From Picochlorum sp. 'celeri' (Eukaryota > Chlorophyta > Trebouxiophyceae), in contig JAACMV010000015.1 in NCBI GenBank assembly GCA_010909725.1, forward strand, positions 868,001 through 932,000: a stretch of 64,000 nucleotides of DNA, given 5' to 3'. The notes beneath the pieces were generated by a model. The model had not been told where the DNA came from. It made no database searches and worked only from the letters and a program-made list of their open reading frames with translations. The position numbers were made by a program, and so were the translations under genes. This document shows positions 39,084-47,256 of this stretch, piece after piece (the stretch's first letter is position 1; each line of letters starts with the position of its first letter).

Positions 39084-41099
39084 CTATGATATCCAGACAT
39101 CTTTCTGCAATCGCTTGGAAGCTACCAAGGATTTCACATACTCTTCTGCAGCTTCCATGCCTTTGCCCTGATGGGATTCAATCACAGAAAGGAGAGCTGA
39201 TTCCACTGCCTTTGACATGTATTCCCCATCTCCGCAAATGTAAAAATGTCCTCCTTTTTCAAGAGTCCTCCAAACGAGCTCGCCGTGCTCTCTCAGCCTG
39301 TGCTGCACGTATACTTTTTCATCCTGCTCTCTCGAAAAGGCTGTGATGAGGGACAACTTGCCAGATTCCTGCCACTGGGTCAATTCATCACCATACAAAA
39401 AATCCTGATCCCTTCTTCGACTTCCAAAGAATAGTATATTTTCACCACATGTCGCATTGGATTGGATCCTCTGTTGTAAGAATGCTCTGAATGGGGCGAC
39501 ACCTGTACCTGGTCCCACCATGATAATTGGTGTCAAATCGTCATCTGGCAGTCTGAAGTCTGGATTTTCATAAATATAGACAGGAACTTTTGTTCCTTCC
39601 GATACCCTCTGATCCAAATACGTCGAGCACACGCCGATCCGAGATTTATCAAGTTGCTCATACTCGACTACAGCAACGGTCAGAGTGACACTGCTTGGAC
39701 TGGCAAGAGGAGAGCTCGAAATCGAATACAAGCGAGGCGCCAATTGCCTCAATTTCTTGATCAACACATTAGGATCTGTAAGTTTTGAGTTTTCATTCGC
39801 ACGAAAATCTTGTAGGATGTCGATCACGTGTCGCTCTCCCAGGTATTTCGCTCTGGTAGCCGGGTCAGCAACCCTTGCATCCGACCCATCCTCCACCAAT
39901 ATGTCCAGAATATCCGGTTTGGGTGCTTTAATGTCATAACAAATAGTCAATAAATCCTTCAATGATGCTGATTCGCCTTTTGACCTCGCCCCTTGGAGTT
40001 TATAATGCCAGCTAGGCATGGCCATGCTCTGATCCGCATCCCATCCCATGAACTGGATGATTTCTTGAACGGCCTTCTCATCATTCCGTGGCCACACCCC
40101 CAAAGAGTCTCCTACGCAATATTGAAGACCAGAGTCTCCCAAATCTATGTCGACGCGGATGGTGTTCTTGTCATCTTGCCCCCTGATGGAACACAGGCTT
40201 GTCACGTTTGTGATTTCTGCAAGGTATGGTTTGGACTTCGAGTACGTCACGTCCCCTTGAGTGTCCACGGATGCCTTTGTAAAGTTCATGCTCTCTTGTG
40301 ATTCGGCAAGTGATTTCAGTTCCATCCCCGCAAGTGCAGAAACCACACTGTTAATCCATCCGTCAATGGCAATCCAGTCCTCTTTATTGACATCCACCCT
40401 GGATACCACCCTGGTTGCCCCCAAGCTCTCCAGGCGAGCATCAATGTCCTTTCCACACTGCGCAAAGTGAGTGTACGAGGTATCACCGAGCGCACAAACA
40501 CTGAACCTCATGCTTGAGATGGCTCCAGCATCTGGCCCGTGCAACCAAGAACAAAAAGGTCTTGAATCTGTGGGCGGAACGCCTTCTCCTTGCGTTGAAC
40601 AGGCAACAAATAGAGCTTGAAAATTGTTTAGATCCATGCCCTGTGGGTAATCGTCCATGCTCATCAACAGAGGCCAGTATTCCCCAGTGCCCTTGAGCGT
40701 GTCACACAGCTTCTCGCACACTTCCCGGGATAGACCAAACTCCGTTCCGTACAGCACCCCCACAGGCTTGAGATGAGACGGAGGTGCAACCTCATCATCA
40801 GACGTCTCATGAGAACTAAACTTTTCCGTCACGCTCTGCGGATCAGGAACCTTTAGATAGGACTCAAAGTCTGTTGGAGCAGGCCTCTTCCCCGCGACCC
40901 TCTTGGCAGCAGCCAGACTGGGATTCTCGGTGGGAACTTTCAAATACGATTCAAAATCCACCGGAGGACCCTTTTTCTCCGCGGGCTTTCTCAGCCATCT
41001 GTAGGTGCAGTACGCAGAAACAACCCCTGCGCCGCTCAACAGCCACAGAATGCTGCGCCGATCATCCAGATCAACTCCCATAAAAGTATTCATTCCCAT
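39084..41099 (-). CDS. NADPH-cytochrome P450 reductase-like diflavin reductase
   Basis: Layout of 671 aa: an N-terminal membrane anchor (ILWLLSGAGVVSAYCTYRWL), a linker with a repeated DFESYLKVP motif, an FMN flavodoxin domain (LYGTEFGLSREVCEKL, FVACSTQGEGVPPTDSRPF, FSVCALGDTSYTHFAQCGK), an FAD domain (RLYSISSSPLASPSSVTLTV) and an NADPH domain (IIMVGPGTGVAPFRAFLQQR, ILFFGSRRRDQDFLYGDELT, HFYICGDGEYMSKAVESALL) ending DVWIS with the aromatic residue near the C-terminus. The anchor and order match CPR, which feeds electrons to ER P450s. The FMN loop YGTEFGLS differs from the usual GSQTGTAE, so a related diflavin reductase is possible. Confidence 0.87.
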   Translation of the reverse strand: MGMNTFMGVDLDDRRSILWLLSGAGVVSAYCTYRWLRKPAEKKGPPVDFESYLKVPTENPSLAAAKRVAGKRPAPTDFESYLKVPDPQSVTEKFSSHETSDDEVAPPSHLKPVGVLYGTEFGLSREVCEKLCDTLKGTGEYWPLLMSMDDYPQGMDLNNFQALFVACSTQGEGVPPTDSRPFCSWLHGPDAGAISSMRFSVCALGDTSYTHFAQCGKDIDARLESLGATRVVSRVDVNKEDWIAIDGWINSVVSALAGMELKSLAESQESMNFTKASVDTQGDVTYSKSKPYLAEITNVTSLCSIRGQDDKNTIRVDIDLGDSGLQYCVGDSLGVWPRNDEKAVQEIIQFMGWDADQSMAMPSWHYKLQGARSKGESASLKDLLTICYDIKAPKPDILDILVEDGSDARVADPATRAKYLGERHVIDILQDFRANENSKLTDPNVLIKKLRQLAPRLYSISSSPLASPSSVTLTVAVVEYEQLDKSRIGVCSTYLDQRVSEGTKVPVYIYENPDFRLPDDDLTPIIMVGPGTGVAPFRAFLQQRIQSNATCGENILFFGSRRRDQDFLYGDELTQWQESGKLSLITAFSREQDEKVYVQHRLREHGELVWRTLEKGGHFYICGDGEYMSKAVESALLSVIESHQGKGMEAAEEYVKSLVASKRLQKDVWIS

Positions 41100-41233
41100 A
41101 GTATCTTCAATTCTAGCAATTGTGCACTTCTGTCATGAGTAGATTCCTTCAGGACGAGTGTCGAAGCATTTTTTGCTTGCTCACAATAGACGCTCGATCA
41201 ATGTGTGTATGTTTAAATTAAAATTATGTATTC

Positions 41234-42184
41234 CTAGGCGAGCAAGCAAAGGGTCAAGTACAGTCCCAATAGACTAAATTCTCCCACGACCGTGCCAGGA
41301 GAGCTCATCCCAAAGATGGGCAATACATCCACCCTCAGCCAACTTTCCAGCATGGCACCCGACAGTGTCCCTACGATCAAGCCAATTGTCGCTAAAATTA
41401 CAGACTTCTGAAGAGTGCTTCGCTTCTTCTCTCGCTGAAAATATATCGCAGCAGCAAGCCCGATTGCAATTTGAAGGCTTGGAATATCGCCCGAGGCGGA
41501 CCCCTGAGCCCCCATGGCCATTCCTTGGGCGACAGACCACACGCCAAGAGTTGCAAATATGCCTGATATGATCAAAAGATCCTCCTGTCTATCCAGCAAC
41601 GTGACGGTGATGAGCCCGTCAGGCACCTTTGGAATGTTCACCTTCTCCTGCAGCTTGTTGGCAAAACCTGTGCTCTTTGCCTTAGGCTTGACGTCCGCAA
41701 ATCTGACGCTCGTGCTAACATTCAAATCCCCGGATAGACGTGCTTTGAGCTGGGAGCTAAATATGACATCGTATGCTATTTCAACCACCATGGCCCTCTC
41801 CTGGTCACCTTGGCACTCCTCCAACAGCTTCCCCTTCCTCTCCAGAACATCGTCATAGCTTGCGTTCGTTGACAGACCAAATACGCCATATGCTTCTTCT
41901 AAGCTCATTCCCTGTTCCACAGAGGGAGGGCCCGAACCACCCTGAGAGTCGTTCCCTCCCTCGTCTCCCTTGGAGGAGGACCGCACAACCGTAGAGAACC
42001 CATCGGCGAACCCATGACCATGGGTCTTGTTTGAATACTTTGGACTATAAAGTACATTGCAATGCATCCTAGGTAACATTCCTGTCGCACTTCGCGAGAT
42101 ACCCACTGGCTGGTGAACGACAAGTGGTGGTACTCCTAGCACCGGCGTATGGTGCAGGTGCTTGGTAGATAATATCCCCGTCAT
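41234..42184 (-). CDS. CPP1-like (DUF3353) plastid chaperone-like protein
   Basis: After a plastid-type leader of ~90 residues, a J-domain-like segment without HPD (MSLEEAYGVFGLSTNASYDD, LLEECQGDQERAMVVEIAYD) leads to three to four hydrophobic helices (LLIISGIFATLGVWSVAQGM, LQIAIGLAAAIYFQREKKRS, ILATIGLIVGTLSGAMLESW, SLLGLYLTLCLLA). This matches CPP1/CDF1-type DUF3353 proteins, integral to the plastid envelope or thylakoid, which stabilise protochlorophyllide oxidoreductase in plants. Length of 316 aa is normal. Enough of the DUF3353 order is visible to be fairly sure; partner specificity is inferred. Confidence 0.85.
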   Translation of the reverse strand: MTGILSTKHLHHTPVLGVPPLVVHQPVGISRSATGMLPRMHCNVLYSPKYSNKTHGHGFADGFSTVVRSSSKGDEGGNDSQGGSGPPSVEQGMSLEEAYGVFGLSTNASYDDVLERKGKLLEECQGDQERAMVVEIAYDVIFSSQLKARLSGDLNVSTSVRFADVKPKAKSTGFANKLQEKVNIPKVPDGLITVTLLDRQEDLLIISGIFATLGVWSVAQGMAMGAQGSASGDIPSLQIAIGLAAAIYFQREKKRSTLQKSVILATIGLIVGTLSGAMLESWLRVDVLPIFGMSSPGTVVGEFSLLGLYLTLCLLA

Positions 42185-42394
42185 CGTAATATTCGTTCAA
42201 ATTTTACACGGTGTGCTGCGACAGAGGACAAACGTTCAGATTTGATATCCAGTGTCTCTCACGGATCGATAAGACTCCCATCAGACGGAGGGCACGACCG
42301 GCCCTGCCTTTGGAGGCAATTGCAATGTGCAATGAATGGATGGCTACGCTTGATATCACAACACACATGCTATATATCAAAATTCATCATCAGG

Positions 42395-43789
42395 ATGGCT
42401 CATTTGCGAGGTAGCCTGAGGTATAGTCGAACAGTAGGCCTCCTAGTCGAGTATGGAAAACTGCCAACTCAGGTGTCAGGAGTCGATGGCATTTTGTCGT
42501 CTGTGTATACAAACAACCCGTTAAGAGAATATGTTTCAAAAGATTTTGGGAAGAGGGCATGGTCATCTGCATCCTGGGATCCTTCGGTGTCGGGAGAAGG
42601 GCGGTATGAGCGCATGTCAGATGTACCACCGGAAGGGATAGTGACTGTGAGGGATCCCATTACATTCAAGGACAATTGGCACGCTGGAATGAGTTTAAAA
42701 GAGGCTGTGGAGACGAGGAACAAAGAAGACACGTTTGGTCTGTACGTTGACCTGCCGAAGAGGGCAGGGAACGTGGTGGCAGAGGCCACCGCCTCCTTTT
42801 ACCATCATCCCGAGTTGACGAGGGCTAATATTCGACAGTTCGACTATGGATGCAAAGGAGCAATGCAAGAATTCAATGCAACGGGTCAGCATATGTGTAT
42901 GTACAGGCCATGCCTGGATGATCTGTATAGTGCTGCTCTAGATGAAGGAAACAAAGGGTCACGGGTTGACATTGTGCTAGATGGCTGGAAGGGCTCGGGC
43001 AAGACCGTCGCACTGTATTCCTTGGCTGCATTGGCTCGTGAGAAAGGATGGGTGGTTATGTTTGTCCCTTCTGCATCTTTGCTGGTGCAGGGTGGAATGT
43101 TCAAGAGAAAGGACGAGGATGAGGCGGTGTGGTACACGCCGCAGGCTGCCCATCACATCCTCCGAGCAGTCTTTGAGCCCCATGCCGAATCTTTGGAGAA
43201 ATTATCTGCTTTGGATGGGAAGAGATCTCTGGGTGACGTTTGTCGGCATGGACTGGAGACAAAGGATGACTTTGAAAGGGTTGATGCTGCCATAGAGGTG
43301 ATGCGCGGGCTGCTCAGGGCAGATGGGGAACATGGCATTCGCACCCTCGTCATCGTGGACGAATACAATTATTTATATCATAGAACAGAATATCATGAAA
43401 CTATGCATCAGTTCCATCGGAGGCGGATCGAACCTCGTGAACTGAAACTTGCCTCTGCATTCATGCTCAGTGAGCAGGACAGGGAAGCAGGCATCCTTGC
43501 CACTGCATGCACACATGGTGGCCCAATATCTCCTCGTGTGCATATTCCAATCCACTCAGAATCTCGTATTATTAGAGTTCCCCGGTTCTCGTTGGAAGAA
43601 GTATCGAATATGTGCTCCATGATGGTATCAAAGAAGCTTGTGCCAGAACTTCCCCCTGATGACTCCCTCCGGAGGGCATTGGCACTGACAAACGGAAACG
43701 GAAAAGAGATTCGTGAGGGTCGCACTACATTATTTCAGAAGGATTGCGGCATGGCACTAAGCTTTGGAAGAAAAAATACATCTAAATAA
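42395..43789 (+). CDS. mitochondrial ribosomal protein mS29 (DAP3-like GTPase)
   Basis: The ATG at 42395 begins a basic leader (MAHLRGSLRYSRTVGLLVEY) suited to mitochondria. The DAP3 P-loop is VLDGWKGSGKTVALYSLAAL, followed by GWVVMFVPSASLLVQGGMFK, the walker B-like TLVIVDEYNYLYHRTEYH and VPRFSLEEVSNMCSMMVSKK. DAP3/mS29 binds GTP in the head of the mitochondrial small ribosomal subunit. The frame is open to 42242, but upstream residues are not conserved. The stop lies 5 bp from the stop of the convergent HDAC gene. Confidence 0.88.
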   Translation: MAHLRGSLRYSRTVGLLVEYGKLPTQVSGVDGILSSVYTNNPLREYVSKDFGKRAWSSASWDPSVSGEGRYERMSDVPPEGIVTVRDPITFKDNWHAGMSLKEAVETRNKEDTFGLYVDLPKRAGNVVAEATASFYHHPELTRANIRQFDYGCKGAMQEFNATGQHMCMYRPCLDDLYSAALDEGNKGSRVDIVLDGWKGSGKTVALYSLAALAREKGWVVMFVPSASLLVQGGMFKRKDEDEAVWYTPQAAHHILRAVFEPHAESLEKLSALDGKRSLGDVCRHGLETKDDFERVDAAIEVMRGLLRADGEHGIRTLVIVDEYNYLYHRTEYHETMHQFHRRRIEPRELKLASAFMLSEQDREAGILATACTHGGPISPRVHIPIHSESRIIRVPRFSLEEVSNMCSMMVSKKLVPELPPDDSLRRALALTNGNGKEIREGRTTLFQKDCGMALSFGRKNTSK

Positions 43790-43794
43790 CATTT

Positions 43795-44452
43795 TTAATT
43801 CGGTGATTTCCACATCTGCTGAGGAGGTCTGCTGACACCCATCACGACTTCATGGCCATCTTCAACGGATGGTAACGCCATTGTCGCATCTGGGGTATCA
43901 GGTGGGCGCTCATGAAATGCTACACTTGGCGAATGTTGCACATATGACAAGTGGTGCATCACCTTTTCCAAGATCTTGCTCCTGTAGGCCTCATCGTTCT
44001 GATCCTTTACAGAAGGGTCACAAACGACCTCGCTATTGTACTCTGGGGCAAAATACTCGTAGTAATCACTGAGAGGAGTATCATTAATATCATTCCCAAC
44101 TGACACTCCTGTCTCAAATGCCCAGCATCGCGCAACATTCTTTATTGTGTATCCTCCTCCACCCAGCAACAACAAGGGCACACTGAATTGCTTCATATGC
44201 TCGATACACGATGCGTGTCCCTTTGAAGACAGGTTGAACTTTCCCAGACGGTCATGCGCCAAGGAATCAGCGCCGGCTTGAAACACCACCACTTCTGGTT
44301 GATACAATTCCATGATTCTGTTCACTATTGGTTTGAACATGAGCTCGTAGGAAGTATCACTCGCTCCATCCTTCAATGGAACATTGACGGAGTAATATTT
44401 TCCGGGCCCATGCCCAACATTGACGATGTCTCCAGTCCCAGGAAAGAACATA
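43795..44452 (-). pseudogene. class I histone deacetylase, C-terminal part (split by transposon)
   Basis: From the insertion edge the frame reads MFFPGTGDIVNVGHGPGKYY and continues to a normal stop. It has the third metal-ligand region VVVFQAGADSLAHDRLGKFN (Asp) and the catalytic Tyr in LLLLGGGGYTIKNVARCW. Upstream of this point the reading frame enters the transposon and meets a TAA five codons before the edge. The remaining coding sequence is undamaged. Joining it to the N-terminal part at 49772-50360 after removing the element and one TA copy gives 1245 nt, a continuous 414-aa HDAC. As it stands this copy lacks the His pair and first two metal ligands and should be inactive. Confidence 0.93.
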
Positions 44453-44476
44453 TCGTAAAAATTTTAAATTTCGTTT
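44453..44476 (+). repeat. left terminal inverted repeat
   Basis: Core GTAAAAATTTTAAATTTCG. Differs from the reverse complement of the right end at positions 1, 2, 9 and 14 of 24; no gaps are needed. Directly preceded by TA of the target. Confidence 0.92.
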
Positions 44477-44735
44477 AAACATTCCCGCGATGCTGTCTTT
44501 GATTACCTGCCTTTCATCGGGATCAGTGTCTTGATTTCAAATTTCGTACATAGATTCGAGGATTCGTTCGGGGGCGTCTCTGGACCGACCAGCCTCATGC
44601 GAGATGGGATGGTGCAGCCCATGTGTTTGAACGCATGGTTTGATGCGAATACTTCAAATATTTGGACATAGACAGATGGTTCCAAACGTACGGGGTGTTT
44701 GCTTGTGGACTTGAACATGAGACAGGGCAGTTTGT

Positions 44736-44800
44736 GGACATATGTTGGTCGTTGCCGACGGAAGAGGTGCTTTAAATACGTGGCAGATGTGTTGACCAAC
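44736..44800 (+). repeat. diverged 65-bp repeat, copy A
   Basis: Aligns without gaps to copy B at 46339-46403 with 48 of 65 positions identical by hand count. Both start GGACATAT and contain GTGTTGAC at the same offset of 53. Read on the minus strand, both lie in open frames in the same phase, giving NT.A....H..R..R..YV in each. Confidence 0.65.
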
Positions 44801-46338
44801 AGAGAACTGTAGCCAGGTCTGTAGAAGTTCGAGTGTGCACCGATATTGAAGGCAATGCCATGTCCCTAGTCCCTACGCAATTACAGAAAACTATATCATT
44901 ATGATAGATGGTCCATGTGATTCAACGTCCCCAAGTCAATTAACAGTGCAATTTGTTTGCTGTGTGTTGGGCAGGAGGCTAGTATCAGATGTCTTGTGGG
45001 GCACTCATCACCGTTCTCTTGCTCTTAAGCGCCATTAATTCCTTTCATCATACTATATATGATTCCTCAGTCATTTGATCGGTGTTGTCTTCTTCGTATA
45101 TCCGCGTTTGGTCGCAGTATCCGTGATACATCTGAGATCCTTTGGGGTACCTGAGTGTTGCTCACTTCCAGTCATACCCTTCCTTGCAATGCTTGGTGTG
45201 CATCAATCCGGTATCCTTGGCTTCGAGATAATGCTCTATTCTTTCTTAGAGGCGAATCTCTTGGCGCTTTGGCCGCTGTGTGATTGATTACAATCTTCTT
45301 GTCTTCTATTTCCCACAGTATCGATGTGAGTCATTCCAACCTATACCTTCCTTTTGTTTCGGCAGATCTTCGTGATTCTCTCGATCCTTTTGTTTTATCT
45401 CATATGATCGGTAAATATAATGCTGGGTTTTATGTGCTGAGAGGTCAATTGAAGGTATGGACTCAACCATCAAAGGAGGGAGGTTTCTGTCACCTGGAGG
45501 TGCTGAAAGTGAGCTATGGTTGGTGCCATGATTTCTGATATTTGTCGACTGCTTCCTAATTGTGTAAAGCGATCCTGTCAGTCAAATCCACCATTTATTT
45601 TCTTCAAATCACTTCCATTTGAGATGCCAGTGCTACCCTACTATCCGATATATCCTACTCTGTCTCAGTGTACACATAGCGAACCTGGAAATTGGAATAG
45701 ACAACAGACAGGCCTTCTTTCAACGGAGCTTCAGGTCCAGCACAGACGAGACACGGGTCTTCAATCAATAGGATCGAAGCAAGGATGCTATGAATGGGGT
45801 CACAATGACTATCTCACCTAGAAAACTCGCTTGGCTGTCAACGCTTGGTGGGTACAAAAAAGATTTGACCCACACTTGTTAGCAGGTCTTAGTTTCCTTC
45901 TCCCCATCAGATTACACACTCAATCAACTCAGCCATGGAAACGAGCCCCAACGGAAGCAATATTGATGGTATCAATATGTTAGAAAGTTGCATCCCGTGA
46001 GAAAGGTCACAGGTAGATTCCTGATGCTCTACCGGTGAGACGAAAACCTTCATCTGATGGTCCCTGCTGAATAACTCAGATTTGGCCACTCTTTTGGACG
46101 GTGTTGATTGATTCTCGGCATGCTAAATGTACTCATGAACCGACTGACTCTTTCATCCAAACCATGAAAATATTTCTTTTTGCAACAGTTGGACCAGTCA
46201 AAAAAGCCATCTGTTCTGGAGGAATACATGTAGAACTTTGTGGTCTAATGCAATTCCCCCGAATTTGATCATACTTGCCGGGCTCAAAGGATCCGGGCTG
46301 CCTGATTTTGGTCTTGGAGGTCGATGAGTAAAATATCG

Positions 46339-46403
46339 GGACATATATTGATCGGGGCGGACGGAGGACATGCTCTGAGTGCAGGGCAGTTGTGTTGACT
46401 GAC
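46339..46403 (+). repeat. diverged 65-bp repeat, copy B
   Basis: Partner of 44736-44800, 1.6 kb away in the same orientation within the transposon. About 74% identical. Confidence 0.65.
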
Positions 46404-46512
46404 AAAGTGTTGACAGGACAGCACCCTCTCATGCACCTCATGAGAAACAGTGCCATGTCAGTAACCATCTGCTTTTTGAGGATTATACTGATCACTCTAA
46501 ACATGAGCAATT

Positions 46513-46760
46513 ACATCGAATCTTCTCTCATCTCTTTAGATGTTCATGAAATGCTCTTAGGTGCTCTCTGATGTTCTTAGAGCCTTTTCAGGTGTTCTCA
46601 GATGATCTTGGATGTTCTCAGAGCTTCATCAAATGCTCCCTGATGTCGATCACATGTTCTGATGATCTTAGATATTTGTTGAATGTCCATGAAATATTGA
46701 TCTGATGTTCTCAGAGATTCTGAGAGGTTCTTGTTCATTGAATCTTCTTTCATCTTCTTT
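46513..46760 (+). repeat. degenerate GATGTTCT-type short repeats
   Basis: Variants of GATGTTCTCAGA and ATGCTCTTAG recur irregularly through 46540-46730. The block is flanked by two near-identical stretches, CATCGAATCTTCTCTCATCT near 46514 and CATTGAATCTTCTTTCATCT near 46735, so the whole segment may be a tandem expansion. Confidence 0.55.
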
Positions 46761-46784
46761 GGCACTGCTGTTTCCGTAATAAGT

Positions 46785-47180
46785 TGGGGGCACTCTGGGG
46801 AGTGGGTCGATCGAGAGTATCGGCCGGTCCACTGAGGGCCGCGACAGATGAAGAAGACCGGTTTCGGAGGTGTCGGCAACCCGCCTTTGCGGCGCTGGGC
46901 CGCCCAGCAGAAACGCCCGTTGCGGCCCGGACCGTAGCCCAGCCCAGTTTTTTTGAAATATCTTTTCGTCGGGGGCCGAGCGAGGAAATTTCGGAGCCTG
47001 GCGAGGGAGCGATTTTCGGCACATTTCCGGAAATCGCGCACATCGGCGGAGACCGCCCCTCGCGCCCGGCACCTCCTCCGGCGAGAAATGCAAAATCCCA
47101 CACTTATGCAGTGTGTTATTCGATTGGGAGGCTCGTTTCCGGGCGATCGGTCTCGTGCCGGACGCCCCGATTTAAAGAAA
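46785..47180. other. GC-rich island upstream of Fanzor
   Basis: Visibly much richer in G and C and in CpG than the rest of the element. All frames are open for long stretches, as expected from composition. It includes a perfect GCTGGG-CCG-CCCAGC hairpin near 46893-46907. It ends about 80 bp before the Fanzor start, so it may hold the promoter or have a different origin. Confidence 0.5.
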
Positions 47181-47256
47181 ATCCCGATTTTTTTATGGTT
47201 ACAGCTGTAATCCTTAATCTACGCATCGCAATTAAGGAATGTAACATCTAGTCCAT

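Larger units (their letters stand above)
44477..47256. other. left half of the Fanzor element, no clear gene
   Basis: 2.8 kb without a convincing protein. Open frames of up to 125 codons occur on both strands (for example minus 44503-44799 and 46133-46510), but none shows DDE transposase motifs. Visible structure: a pair of diverged 65-bp repeats, a degenerate short-repeat block and a GC-rich island. It may be decayed transposase sequence, promoter region or stuffer. Confidence 0.5.

Noticed and set aside
44503..44799. 98-codon minus-strand open frame as a gene
   Set aside because: No recognisable motif, no start context and part of a diverged repeat. Kept only as a possible relic.
46598..47251. 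Open frames of 140-167 codons on both strands in the GC-rich island
   Set aside because: Several frames are open at once, which follows from high GC; none reads like a protein family.
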